The notes under the pieces are model-generated. The model saw nothing but the letters and a program-made list of their open reading frames with translations. It was not told the DNA's origin and ran no database searches. 32,196 nucleotides of DNA, taken from the NCBI GenBank assembly GCA_024277595.1, contig JAJRUV010000152.1, forward strand, positions 1-32,196, written 5' to 3'. Source of the stretch: Gammaproteobacteria bacterium (GTDB lineage: Bacteria; Pseudomonadota; Gammaproteobacteria; Thiohalospirales; Thiohalospiraceae). This document shows, one piece after another, positions 11,086-19,817 of this stretch. The first letter of the stretch is position 1. Each line of letters begins with the position of its first letter. The translations under genes and the position numbers were made by a program.

Positions 11086-11169
11086 ACTCGCAGCCGGGCG
11101 GTTTGGTCGAAAAATTCCCGGATCCATTTCATCGGCAGGGAGCGGATGGTGAACGTACTGGTGCACCGA

Positions 11170-13110
11170 TTAATATAGCCTTGTGGCTTTAACATACATC
11201 TCGTCAACCAGCATGGTAGATAGTATTCCGACAAAGGCCATATTGTCGGCAAAACCGATGGCCCTTCCCTTGGCGCATTTGTTAACCAGCCGGGTAACTG
11301 CCTGGGCATCAAAATAACCGGCCTGGTTTATCTTTTGTTTACTCAGCAGGTGTTCTACATAGTCCGCCGGTTTGCCATTGTCAAAAAAAGACTGGCTGTC
11401 AGGAGCCCGGTAGGGTTGTTTGGTGCGGTTGCGGATGTTTTCTGGAATGATTCCTTTCATTGCTTTTTTAAGCAGATATTTTTCGTTAAGTCCCATGATT
11501 TTGTAGCGTAGCGGCAGCTGGTTGGCAAACTCGATTACCCGATGATCCAGGAATGGAAAACGGCCTTCTACAGAGTTGGCCATGGTAACACGATCTCCCT
11601 GGGAGCTGAGCAGATAACCGGACATAAGGGTATGCGCCTCGATGTATTGATCTCTGTTGAGCGGTTTCCAGTGGTTTATTTCGGGTGGCAGCAGATTCTC
11701 CAGTGCATCATAGGAGTGCTGATCCTGTAGTTCTGCTTTCACGTCACTACTGAAGAACTGCCAGCTGCGGCGGGTTGTCCTCCAGCGGGGCGTATGTCCA
11801 AAGTAAGGTTTATCAAAGTGTTCCATTCCTTTCTTAAAGAAGTGCTGCGCATAAGTGCGGCTGGCCATGGGGGAGTTTTTCAGGTAGGGATAAAGCCTGT
11901 CCAGGATCATCGGCCGCAGTTTCGAGTCAGGGAAGCGGCCCCAGAATCGTCTGATCTTTGCCTCCTTGAATATGTCATAACCACCTAAAACTTCATCGGC
12001 TCCCTCACCGGTCAGTACCACCTTGTATCCCTCCGAATGCACCTTTGCAGAGAGGATCATCAAGGGTGTCGGCGCAGTACGCAGAATTGGTGATTCGGTA
12101 TGCCAGATGACCCTGGGAAACAGGTCACGGATATCGGAGGTTTTGCACAGCACATGGCTGTGACGGGTGCCGAGGTAGTCAACCAGTTGTTTCTGGTAGC
12201 TGCTTTCATCAAATTCATCGTCTTCAAAAGAGACGGAAAAGGTGCGCAGTGGCGTATTGGTATAGTGTTTTATCAATGACGTGGTGACCGACGAATCCAG
12301 TCCGCCGCTGAGATAGGCTCCTACCGGGACATCAGAGCGCAGTCGCAGCCGAACCGAGTCAGTCAACAGCTCCTTGAGTTCAGCGGCCAGATCCTCTGCG
12401 GAGCGCTGATCCGGGATATTGGTGGGAAAGTCCCAGTCCCAGTATCGTTTGATATCAAGTTTTCCCTTTTCTCCCTTCTCCGCAGTCATCATGTGGCCCG
12501 GGGGAAGGGTGGAAATGCCGTCAAATATGCTGTGGGATGGCAGTGGCGCCCAATAGGTGAAAATTTCTCCCATGGCGCGGATATCCAACTGTCGTTTGAT
12601 TGCCGGGTGTGCGAACAGCGCCTTTACCTCAGATCCAAAAAAGAGCCGACCACTGGCAACTGTATAAAACAGGGGACGAATCCCGGTGCGGTCACGGGCC
12701 AGGAACAGTCGCTGGCGTTTTTTGTCCCACAGGGCGATAGCAAACTGACCGTTGAGGTGATTCACAAAGCTATCACCGTATTGCTCATAGAGATGAACGA
12801 TTACCTCTGTGTCTGAATGGGTGTAGAAACGGTGTCCCTGCTGTTTAAGCTCCTTGCGGAGTTCAATGTAGTTGAAAATCTCTCCGTTAAAGACAACCTG
12901 GATGGAGTGGTCTTCATTGTGTATGGGTTGATCACCCCCCTGCAGATCAATGATGCTAAGCCGGGCATGGGCCAAGCCTACATGCTCATCTGCATAATAA
13001 CCATAGCCGTCAGGACCCCGATGGGCCAGCCGGGTAATCATCGGCTTCAACTCATCACGCGAAGGGGAGGGGAGGTATTGCAGGTTAAGTATTCCGGTTA
13101 TTCCACACAT
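11170..13110 (-). CDS. asnB: Asparagine synthase (glutamine-hydrolysing)
   Basis: This 646-residue enzyme amidates aspartate using glutamine. Cys2 directly after Met (MCGITGI) is the glutaminase nucleophile of the class II amidotransferase domain (about 1-215), with RLAHRGPDG and FNGEIFNY loops. The synthetase domain (about 240-640) has the PP-loop SGGLDSS and GEGADEVLGGYD. It is longer than E. coli AsnB (554), like the AsnB/AsnO types found in cell-surface or polysaccharide loci, so an alternative amidation substrate is possible. It is convergent with comM and 120 bp from the phosphorylase gene. Confidence 0.92.
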   Translation of the reverse strand: MCGITGILNLQYLPSPSRDELKPMITRLAHRGPDGYGYYADEHVGLAHARLSIIDLQGGDQPIHNEDHSIQVVFNGEIFNYIELRKELKQQGHRFYTHSDTEVIVHLYEQYGDSFVNHLNGQFAIALWDKKRQRLFLARDRTGIRPLFYTVASGRLFFGSEVKALFAHPAIKRQLDIRAMGEIFTYWAPLPSHSIFDGISTLPPGHMMTAEKGEKGKLDIKRYWDWDFPTNIPDQRSAEDLAAELKELLTDSVRLRLRSDVPVGAYLSGGLDSSVTTSLIKHYTNTPLRTFSVSFEDDEFDESSYQKQLVDYLGTRHSHVLCKTSDIRDLFPRVIWHTESPILRTAPTPLMILSAKVHSEGYKVVLTGEGADEVLGGYDIFKEAKIRRFWGRFPDSKLRPMILDRLYPYLKNSPMASRTYAQHFFKKGMEHFDKPYFGHTPRWRTTRRSWQFFSSDVKAELQDQHSYDALENLLPPEINHWKPLNRDQYIEAHTLMSGYLLSSQGDRVTMANSVEGRFPFLDHRVIEFANQLPLRYKIMGLNEKYLLKKAMKGIIPENIRNRTKQPYRAPDSQSFFDNGKPADYVEHLLSKQKINQAGYFDAQAVTRLVNKCAKGRAIGFADNMAFVGILSTMLVDEMYVKATRLY

Positions 13111-13230
13111 GGTTGACTACCGTAAAGTTGTTGTATCCCTGCTTGCCAGATGGTAACAACTGGCAGCCTGTATGGCGTATGACTGATTTGAATGTCAACA
13201 GATTCATACAGAACCGGCCGGGTTAAAAAC

Positions 13231-13986
13231 TCAGGATTCCGGTTGAAGGCGTGGCACCAGTTCTCCCAGCAGGCGGCAAACCTGCTGCATTCCGGATTTA
13301 AGATTCTGCTCAATCAGCTCCATCGAGATAACCTCATCCTCTCCACGCCCTGCAGCCATATTGGCGACCACCGCACAGGTGGCATAGCAGAGCTCCAGTT
13401 CGCGTGCCAGGGATGCTTCCGGCATGCCGGTCATGCCGACCAGATGACAGCCATCCCTTTCCAGCCGGTCGATCTCCGCGGCAGTCTCCAGCCGCGGTCC
13501 CTGGGTTGCGCCGTAGGTTCCTGCTTCGATCGCATTCAGCCCCGCTGCCTCTGCGGCCTGAATCAGCCGTTCGCGCAACTCGCCACAATAAGGTCGGGTG
13601 AAATCGATATGTACCACATCGGTCAGTCCTTCTTCAAAATAGGTATTGGTTCGCGACCAGGTGTAGTCGATAATCTGATCGGGAAACACCAAACAACCTG
13701 GCGTTAAAGCGCCATCAATACCACCTACGGCATTGATGGCGATGACCCTCTCCACGCCAATGCTTTTCAGTGCCCAGATATTTGCCTGGTAGTTGATCTT
13801 GTGCGGTGGAATGGTGTGCCCCGAGCCATGGCGAGGCAGAAACACCACCTTGTGCTCCCGTAGTTCTCCATGAATCAGTGGCCCCGAGGGTTCACCATAC
13901 GGGGTATTGACCACCTCTCTGCGAACAATTTCCAGATCATTTAGAGAGGTAAGTCCGGTTCCGCCGATTATCGCTGTTTCAGTCAC
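13231..13986 (-). CDS. S-methyl-5'-thioinosine phosphorylase
   Basis: This 251-residue PNP/MTAP-family enzyme has the GGTGL phosphate loop, FLPRHGSGHTIPPHKINY, NAVGGI and the GMTGMPEASLARELEL substrate loop. Sequence flavour and the hpt/nagZ neighbourhood fit the Pseudomonas-type methylthioinosine phosphorylase better than MTA phosphorylase. I infer the substrate from this and do not see it directly. The start is a GTG at 13986 (protein begins MTETAIIGGTGL), preceded by AGGAG 7 bp upstream. It overlaps the end of hpt by 8 bp. An upstream ATG at 14007 lacks a ribosome-binding site. Confidence 0.85.
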   Translation of the reverse strand: MTETAIIGGTGLTSLNDLEIVRREVVNTPYGEPSGPLIHGELREHKVVFLPRHGSGHTIPPHKINYQANIWALKSIGVERVIAINAVGGIDGALTPGCLVFPDQIIDYTWSRTNTYFEEGLTDVVHIDFTRPYCGELRERLIQAAEAAGLNAIEAGTYGATQGPRLETAAEIDRLERDGCHLVGMTGMPEASLARELELCYATCAVVANMAAGRGEDEVISMELIEQNLKSGMQQVCRLLGELVPRLQPES

Positions 13987-14542
13987 TGTGACACTCCTGC
14001 GCTGCATAGATCCCCGGCAGATTACGCAGATAGCCCTTGTAATCCATGCCAAAACCAAACACGTAACGATCTTCTACCTCAAGACCGACAAAATCTGCCG
14101 CCAGACCCGGCGCCTTGCGCAGATGTTTCTTCTCTACCAGTGCAGCAAGCTGAACCTCGGCCGCCCCCTGATCGCGACAGTAGTCAACAATGGCGGCCAA
14201 TGTGTGTCCCTCGTCAAGAATATCATCGACAACCAGTATTGTACGTCCCGAAAGCGAGGATACTGGCCGGGCCAGCCAGCGGATTTCGCCCCCGCTGGTT
14301 TGTGCGTCGTAACGGGTTGCATGCAGGTAATCGAGCTGCAAAGGGAAATTCAGGCGAGTCAAAAGATGCCCGGCAGTAACTACTGCGCCGGTCATGACGC
14401 ACAGTACCAGCGGGTTTCTGCCATCAAGCGACGCGGTAATCTCAAGTGCCATCCGGTCAAGTGCAGCGGCAACGGCATCTGCGGAATAGAGGCACTCAGC
14501 TTGCTGATAAACCGAGTAAGCCTGTTGGGGAGTAATAGACAT
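13979..14542 (-). CDS. hpt: Hypoxanthine-guanine phosphoribosyltransferase
   Basis: This 187-residue type I PRTase joins hypoxanthine or guanine to PRPP. The PRPP signature ILVVDDILDEGHT and the purine-binding VFGFGMDYKGYLRNLP segment are intact. It sits between the DsrE-like gene (8 bp) and the phosphorylase (8-bp overlap). The pair makes biochemical sense: the phosphorylase releases hypoxanthine from methylthioinosine and this enzyme recovers it as IMP. Confidence 0.92.
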   Translation of the reverse strand: MSITPQQAYSVYQQAECLYSADAVAAALDRMALEITASLDGRNPLVLCVMTGAVVTAGHLLTRLNFPLQLDYLHATRYDAQTSGGEIRWLARPVSSLSGRTILVVDDILDEGHTLAAIVDYCRDQGAAEVQLAALVEKKHLRKAPGLAADFVGLEVEDRYVFGFGMDYKGYLRNLPGIYAAQECHSD

Positions 14543-14550
14543 ATTGATAG

Positions 14551-14919
14551 CTAGTAGGTGAAGGTCACGGTGTTGTCGTCCATCGCTTCGCTGATCAGGT
14601 AGGCATTACCAACCGTCTCTTTTATCTCCGGAATCAGATCATCACCCCATAACTCCAATGTTGTTGTACATACTTTAAATACCGCACCGGCATTCACCGC
14701 CTCCTTCATTACGTCATATACCGTTTTGGTACTGCCAGCCTGAAGCACCAACTGCTCTGCGGCTCCTGTTTTGGCCAGCTCTCCGGAACGGCCGGTGAAG
14801 ATAATCTCCACATCGTACTCCATCGCCGCGGCCACAGATGCCTGAAAAAATGGTGCCCCCAGTTCGCTGGGGTTGGAAGGGTCGGTATTTGACATAATAA
14901 TCAGCAGTTTGTCTGCCAT
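14551..14919 (-). CDS. DsrE-family protein
   Basis: This 122-residue DsrE/DsrF-like alpha/beta protein starts MADKLLIIMSNTDPSNPSEL, with a GAGGA ribosome-binding site about 10 bp upstream. One cysteine is present (VFKVCTTTLELWG) at the position where sulfur-carrying DsrE-fold proteins often have their active Cys. Family members take part in sulfur relay (TusBCD, DsrEFH) or are uncharacterised. It is first in an operon with hpt and the methylthioinosine phosphorylase, so a link to methylthio or sulfur metabolism is a reasonable but untested guess. Confidence 0.75.
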   Translation of the reverse strand: MADKLLIIMSNTDPSNPSELGAPFFQASVAAAMEYDVEIIFTGRSGELAKTGAAEQLVLQAGSTKTVYDVMKEAVNAGAVFKVCTTTLELWGDDLIPEIKETVGNAYLISEAMDDNTVTFTY

Positions 14920-14954
14920 AATTCTGGAATCCTCAGTTGGACGGGGTGAAGTCT

Positions 14955-15048
14955 GCGTTTGCGGCGGTGCGGGGCAAGGCGTAATGACGCGGAGTAGCAA
15001 CTCTATTCCAGGGAGTTACAATGCGGTCATATGCTGCCGCAAACGTGC
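14955..15048. repeat. 94-nt imperfect palindrome upstream of the DsrE-like operon
   Basis: The outer stem pairs gcgtttgcggc (14955-14965) with gccgcaaacgtgc (15036-15048), with a 2-nt bulge. Inner pairs are atgac/gtcat (14983-14987 with 15027-15031) and aactc/gagtt around 15000. It carries gggcaaggcg (14972-14981), also found at the same relative position in the 96-nt hairpins of the large repeat family, and a degenerate caatgcgg in place of caacgccgc. It has no 35-bp arms. It lies in the 5' region of the operon, 36 bp from the start codon. Confidence 0.55.
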
Positions 15049-15181
15049 GATTCATCCCGTAGCATTATTCATCCAGCGAGTAAGGCGGTAAATTGAGGTC
15101 AATAGCTTTCATATCAGTAACCTGGTATCCGAACAGAGCGGTCAACCGGGGAATCCAGGATAAGGCGGAACCTCCAGGTTA

Positions 15182-16104
15182 TCAGGAAACCACTCCACGA
15201 AAAAAGAGCGGCAACTGGGCATCGATGCGCTGCACGGCTCGAACACCCTCTTTAATCGCTTCGGCGGCCCGATGAAAATCCATCAGACCGATATCCTCCA
15301 CTACGGGAGTAATCAGCAGATTGGGCGGCTCGCCCGCCATACGGCTGCGGCTGATACGCATCTGCATGATATGGATACTGCCGGACACTACCTCGAAAAT
15401 GGAGGGTTCGCTCCCGCTGCCGCCAGTCAATTTCTGCTTCACCCCGGTTTCCCACATTCGGGCGGTGATCTCCCTGGCACTGGCAAACCAAGATTCATTT
15501 TCAATATCACTCTCGTCTTCCAACACTGGCTCATGCTTCGCTGGAGTACTGCGCTGGGCAAACAGATCCACGGCAATCACCAGTTCGGCGCCCATGGCCC
15601 GGCACAGGGAGACAGGAACCGGATTGACCAGCCCGCCGTCAACCAGCCAGTGACCGTTATGGTAAACCGGGGTAAACAGGCCGGGAAGCGAGGCAGAAGC
15701 CCGCACCGCCTCTACCACCGAACCTTCCCGCAACCATACCTCCAGACCGTTGTTCAGGTTGGTCGCAACAGCGCCAAAGGGCCGTGGCAGCTCCTCGATA
15801 TGATCCACTTGATAATGCCGGCGCAGCTGTTCAAACACTTTTTTACCCTGGATAACGCCTCCCTTGCTCAGAGTCAGATCCAGAAATCCCACCACGTCCT
15901 GCCATTTCAGTTTGCGCACCCAGTTTTCCAGGTGTGGTAGTTGTTCGGCCGCATGGGCCGCGCCGACCAGGGCGCCAATCGAGGTGCCACAAATGATATC
16001 CGCCTCAATGCCCCGTTCCTGCAGGGCGTTGATGACACCGATATGCGACCAGCCACGTGCCGCCCCCCCCCCAGAGCCAGAGCAATGGTTGGCTGGCGCG
16101 TCAT
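15182..16104 (-). pseudogene. rssA: Patatin-like phospholipase (RssA-like), frame broken at a G tract
   Basis: The gene begins MTRQPTIALALG at 16104 with an ATGA overlap to mscS, then hits a run of ten G (complement of 16063-16072). Family alignment needs LALGGGAARGWSHIGV, which requires 11 G; with ten, the frame shifts and ends early. After the tract the expected frame continues intact to 15182, with the nucleophile elbow GTSIGAL and the catalytic Asp in VDGGLVNPVP. Corrected length is about 307 residues, normal for RssA-like patatins. The cause may be a homopolymer sequencing error, true inactivation or slipped-strand phase variation. Confidence 0.8.
16063..16072. repeat. Ten-base C/G homopolymer inside the patatin gene
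   Basis: Ten consecutive C on plus, flanked by g and agagcc, lie about 11 codons after the patatin start. This is the longest G/C homopolymer I noticed in the window, and its length puts the gene out of frame by one base. Confidence 0.9.
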
Positions 16105-17228
16105 GGGGTCGCGTGTTCCGGCTGCGGCATGTTGCCGGCATTCGTGGCGATATGCAAGGTTTGGGTGGGAAAGGCAACTTCTGCACCATGCGCGGTGATG
16201 ATGTGATAGATCCGCAGCAGCACATCCTCCTTGACCTGGTGATATTCAGTCCAGACGGTGGTACGGGTGAAAGTATAGACGAAGAACTCCAGCGATGAGG
16301 GGCCGAAGGTAGTGAAGTTCACCATCAGCGTCTGGCTCTGATCGATCTCCGGATGCCGTTGTAGCATATCGCGCACATCAGCAAGAATGCCCTCCACCTT
16401 GCCCGCATCATCATAACGGATGCCGATGGTCTCCTTGATGCGGCGGTGGGTCATGCGGGACGGGTTTTCTACTGCTACCGAGGTAAAAGTGGCGTTGGGA
16501 ATATACAACGGCCGCTTGTCAAAGGTACGGATCCGTGTCAGACGCCAGCCGATCTCCTCTACCGTTCCCTCGATCTCCCGATCGGGAGATCGTACCCAGT
16601 CGCCCACCGTGAAGGGGCGATCCAGGTAGATCATCAGACCACCAAAGAAGTTGGCCAGCAGATCCTTGGCGGCAAAACCAACGGCAATGCCGCCGATACC
16701 ACCAAAGGCAAGTACACCGGAAACGCTGTACCCCAGCGTCTGCAGGATCACCAGTCCGGCGGTAATGAATATGGAGATTCGCAGCAGTTTGCCGATGGCA
16801 TCCACGGTGGTAATGTCCAGTTTCTTGCCCCGCTTTTCGGCACTGAACAACATGTTCCGCTGAATCCGCGTCACCAGCCGCACCAGAAACCAGCCCAGCA
16901 GGATAATCACGCCAATATCGCGCAGTGGACCTACCGCATCAAACAGCGGTGCACCGGTTTCACGGCCGACAATGTGTGCCGCGAAACTGATTCCCTGCAG
17001 CCAGATAAACAGACGCAGCGGCCGGCTCACGGAATCAATCAGCGCATCATCCCAGATATTGTCGGTCGTTTTGAACAGTCGGTGCAGTCGCTTGAAAAAG
17101 CGTTTTACGATAAATGCGAACAGTAATGCGAGGAAGACGACCACAAACACCTGACCAATCCATGAGGCGTTTGTCGACAAATGCCCCAACATGTCGATAA
17201 ATTGTTGTCTGTCGAAAGAGAAATCCAT
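16101..17228 (-). CDS. Small-conductance mechanosensitive channel (MscS family)
   Basis: This 375-residue inner-membrane channel starts MDFSFDRQQFIDMLGH, 4 bp after nagZ. There are four to five transmembrane segments in the first half, then the pore-lining helix and conserved GFAAKDLLANFFGGLMIYLDRPF, followed by the beta domain (DWVRSPDREIEGTVEEIGWR) and the cytoplasmic C-terminal domain. It releases solutes on hypo-osmotic shock. Upstream in-frame residues overlap nagZ in another frame and are excluded. It overlaps the patatin gene by ATGA. Confidence 0.9.
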   Translation of the reverse strand: MDFSFDRQQFIDMLGHLSTNASWIGQVFVVVFLALLFAFIVKRFFKRLHRLFKTTDNIWDDALIDSVSRPLRLFIWLQGISFAAHIVGRETGAPLFDAVGPLRDIGVIILLGWFLVRLVTRIQRNMLFSAEKRGKKLDITTVDAIGKLLRISIFITAGLVILQTLGYSVSGVLAFGGIGGIAVGFAAKDLLANFFGGLMIYLDRPFTVGDWVRSPDREIEGTVEEIGWRLTRIRTFDKRPLYIPNATFTSVAVENPSRMTHRRIKETIGIRYDDAGKVEGILADVRDMLQRHPEIDQSQTLMVNFTTFGPSSLEFFVYTFTRTTVWTEYHQVKEDVLLRIYHIITAHGAEVAFPTQTLHIATNAGNMPQPEHATP

Positions 17229-17232
17229 GGTT

Positions 17233-18276
17233 CTACAGAGATAAAATAGTCGTATCGTCCGCCAGCCGCGCCATTTTTTCGACCGCCTGCTTCCATTGCG
17301 GATCCGCCAGCAGTTCCTGGCGTTGCAGCGGTTGACGGCCATGCATGCGTGCCAGTCGCAGGTGGCCGTTCGGTCTATCCTGCCAGACAATGCTGTCCAG
17401 TACCTGTCGGGTTCCCGGCGGATTGTTGCACACCGGAATCATATCGCAACCGGCTGCCAGCGCCGCTTCCGCCCGCGCTACCATATCACCGGCAACGCTG
17501 GCTCCCTCCATGCCCAGATCGTCACTGAATACCGCCCCCTGAAAACCGAGCCGCTCCCGCAGCACCTCTTTAAGCCAGAAAGGGGAAAATGTTGCTGGCA
17601 ACTTGTCTACTTTTTCGTAAATGACATGGGCTGTCATCACCGCCGCCAGGCCATAACCGATCATGCGTTCAAAAGGCACGATATCCTGCATCAGGATATC
17701 CTCGAATGTTCGCTCATCGACGGGAATATCGACATGGGAGTCGGCCACCACCGCACCATGACCGGGAAAATGCTTGCCAGTGGCGGCCATGCCGGCATCC
17801 CGCATCCCCAGCAGCCACTCATGGGCCAGCCGGGTTGCCGGATCAGGAGCAGAGTGAAAAGAGCGATCGCCAATGATTTTGCTTACACCGAGATCCAGAT
17901 CCAGCACTGGCGCGAAACTGAAATCGATGCCAACGGCACGCAATTCACGCGCCATCAGCCAGCCGGCCGTCCGGGCCAGCTGGCAGGATGAGCCGGGATT
18001 TTTCTCATACAGATCGCCAAAACGGCGGGCAGCGGGCAGCACGGTGAATCCCTCGCGGAAGCGCTGCACTCGTCCCCCTTCATGATCCACTGCTACCAGC
18101 AGACGGGGTTCGCGTGCGGCGTGAATGCTCTGCACCAGTTCTGTTACCTGCCCGGGCGAAAAGTAGTTGCGGCTGAACAGAATCACCCCCCCAACAGCAG
18201 GGTGTCGCAGGATCTCCCGCTCTTCTGCCGTAAGCTCCAGCCCTTCAAGATCAACCATAACCGGACCTGATGCCAT
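17233..18276 (-). CDS. nagZ: Beta-N-acetylhexosaminidase NagZ
   Basis: This 347-residue glycoside hydrolase family 3 enzyme removes GlcNAc from anhydro-muropeptides in the cytoplasm during peptidoglycan recycling. Motifs are VDHEGGRVQRF, GKHFPGHG, the mobile catalytic Asp-His loop in VVADSHVDIP, and the nucleophile Asp in FSDDLGMEGA. It starts 7 bp after the L,D-transpeptidase stop. The C-terminus is intact. A nagZ/methylthioinosine phosphorylase/hpt neighbourhood is known from Pseudomonas and is loosely conserved here. Confidence 0.94.
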   Translation of the reverse strand: MASGPVMVDLEGLELTAEEREILRHPAVGGVILFSRNYFSPGQVTELVQSIHAAREPRLLVAVDHEGGRVQRFREGFTVLPAARRFGDLYEKNPGSSCQLARTAGWLMARELRAVGIDFSFAPVLDLDLGVSKIIGDRSFHSAPDPATRLAHEWLLGMRDAGMAATGKHFPGHGAVVADSHVDIPVDERTFEDILMQDIVPFERMIGYGLAAVMTAHVIYEKVDKLPATFSPFWLKEVLRERLGFQGAVFSDDLGMEGASVAGDMVARAEAALAAGCDMIPVCNNPPGTRQVLDSIVWQDRPNGHLRLARMHGRQPLQRQELLADPQWKQAVEKMARLADDTTILSL

Positions 18277-18283
18277 GTCAACT

Positions 18284-18781
18284 TCACTCTGTTATCAATA
18301 CCCGGGTACCAGCCGGAACCTGGTCGAACAGGGCGATAATATCCGCATTGCGCATTCTGATACACCCTTTGGAACGGGGAACACCCATCGGTTCACTGTC
18401 GGGACAACCGTGGATGTAGATATAGCGGCGCATACTGTCCAGGTCTTCCAGGCGGTTTTTGCCGGCTTCCAGACCACTCAGCCACAGAATCCGGCTCAGG
18501 ATCCAGTCCCGATCGGGGTGGTGCCTGGCGAGTTTCGATGAATAGATCTCCCCGCTGGCTCTGCGACCTACAAACACGGTGCCGACAGGACAACCTGCGC
18601 CGATTCTGGCGCGCACCAGATGCCAGCCACGCGGAGTACACTCACTGCCTGATATTTCACCCGGGCCATTAAGCGCGGTGGACACGGCAACATCCATCAG
18701 CAGCTGCTCCGCCTGCAACAGTTGCAGGCGCTGGCCGGCAATGGATACCAGAATCCGGGTGAAATCAGCGGGGTTTGTCAC
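18284..18781 (-). CDS. L,D-transpeptidase (YkuD domain)
   Basis: The YkuD catalytic signature is complete: RYIYIHGCPDSEPMGVPRSKGCIRM, 25 residues in all, with the catalytic Cys in KGCIRM and its His in IHG. Such enzymes form 3-3 crosslinks or attach proteins to peptidoglycan, or in compact forms act on muropeptides. I chose the GTG at 18781 (protein begins MTNPADFTRILVSIAGQ, 165 residues). It is preceded by GGGAG at 4 bp, and compact homologues start there. An ATG at 18913 is the alternative. No signal peptide is visible, unusual for a periplasmic enzyme. It is first in an operon with nagZ, mscS and the patatin gene. Confidence 0.82.
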   Translation of the reverse strand: MTNPADFTRILVSIAGQRLQLLQAEQLLMDVAVSTALNGPGEISGSECTPRGWHLVRARIGAGCPVGTVFVGRRASGEIYSSKLARHHPDRDWILSRILWLSGLEAGKNRLEDLDSMRRYIYIHGCPDSEPMGVPRSKGCIRMRNADIIALFDQVPAGTRVLITE

Positions 18782-18950
18782 GCCACTCCCGTCAGGGTTC
18801 GGAGACAAGACAGATATTGTATCAACCCGGTCGGATGCTTTTGGCGCATTATCACTATTGCCTGCTATACTACGCCATTTCGGGCGAGATTTTTGCTCTA
18901 TCCCGGTTGCCATACCTGTGCGGCCAAAAGCGTGCTGTGCGATGGAGCGG

Positions 18951-19649
18951 CTACTGCTGATCGGAACCGACGATGACGCGGATATCGACCCCTTCCGGTA
19001 GCGCGTCGTCGCGGGTAACAACCTGGTTACCCGGCAATACATGGCCCAAATGCACCGCTTTTATGGCAAAATCCGGACGGTATTTAATCCAGGTCTCGCT
19101 TTGTACACTTGAAGTGGCTCTTTCCTCGGACCAGGAGATGAAATAATTTTCGCCCGCAAGCCTTTCACTGACCCGCTGTTCCAGACCAGGAACACCGGAG
19201 ACATTAACAATTTCAACACGGACAGCATCGGCAGACAGGTCGGCCGATGAATGGCTGGATGAGGAGTCCCGGGCGGGGACAGTGACAACCTCAGTCTCTG
19301 TATCAGCCACAACCTCATCGGAAGAGAGATCAACTTCAGTTGGTTTTAGAGAATCGGACTCCAATCCAGTGACTGAAGAGAGATCAATCTTGGCTGATTT
19401 GGGAGAACCGGACTCCAGCTCAGTAATTTCTGTATCAGATAGCACAATCTCCGAAGTCTCGACAGCAACCTCATCGAGCGGAAGAACAATTGTGTCAGGA
19501 GGAAGGGGAATATCCTCATGGAACGCTGTTTTGCGCTGAACCGGGTTATCCGGCAGCACCGTAATATCCCGTCCCCCTGCCTGGGGTTCAAGTAGAGAGC
19601 ACCCCCCGATAACCACACTGAACAAAACAAGCATCAAATATTTTTTCAT
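18951..19649 (-). CDS. Lipoprotein with LytR C-terminal domain
   Basis: This 232-residue protein starts MKKYLMLVLFSVVIGGCSLLEP, a lipoprotein signal with the acylated Cys at residue 17. A low-complexity Ser/Glu/Asp-rich middle contains two near-copies of a segment of the form LES.S.K....DLSS. The C-terminal part (about 145-232, VRVEIVNVSGVPGLEQRVSERL) resembles the LytR_C domain found in cell-envelope proteins. Its function is unknown; it is probably periplasmic and envelope-associated. It is transcribed apart from the downstream L,D-transpeptidase (169-bp gap). Confidence 0.75.
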   Translation of the reverse strand: MKKYLMLVLFSVVIGGCSLLEPQAGGRDITVLPDNPVQRKTAFHEDIPLPPDTIVLPLDEVAVETSEIVLSDTEITELESGSPKSAKIDLSSVTGLESDSLKPTEVDLSSDEVVADTETEVVTVPARDSSSSHSSADLSADAVRVEIVNVSGVPGLEQRVSERLAGENYFISWSEERATSSVQSETWIKYRPDFAIKAVHLGHVLPGNQVVTRDDALPEGVDIRVIVGSDQQ

Positions 19650-19759
19650 TTTGAGTATTCCATGTTTTAGATAACAAACAGCTGGCTCTTGCTCCGGCAC
19701 TGCGTCGACGAAAGGGAAAAATTGCAGGCTGCAATCACCCCGGCAACGCCGATGTGCTT

Positions 19760-19765
19760 ATTATA
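19760..19765 (-). promoter_or_regulatory. Candidate -10 box for the LytR_C lipoprotein gene
   Basis: A perfect TATAAT lies on the minus strand 110 bp before the lipoprotein start, in the gap after rlmD. No convincing -35 hexamer is at 17 bp, so this is a weak call. Confidence 0.35.
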
Positions 19766-19817
19766 TCCCGAACAGGTACGGTATCCACCCACCCGTTTAA
19801 GCCCGGATACTGTGAAA

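Noticed and set aside
11034-11312. Small minus-strand gene between comM and asnB
   Set aside because: It overlaps both gene ends in other frames, with no similarity and no ribosome-binding site.
16105-16225. Upstream extension of the patatin reading frame
   Set aside because: The extension overlaps mscS in another frame and encodes no patatin-like residues. The true start, MTRQPTIALALG at 16104, is in the other frame before the G tract.
18782-19042. Longer L,D-transpeptidase start overlapping the LytR_C lipoprotein gene
   Set aside because: The added residues have no signal peptide or similarity and would overlap the neighbouring gene. The GTG at 18781 has a better ribosome-binding site.
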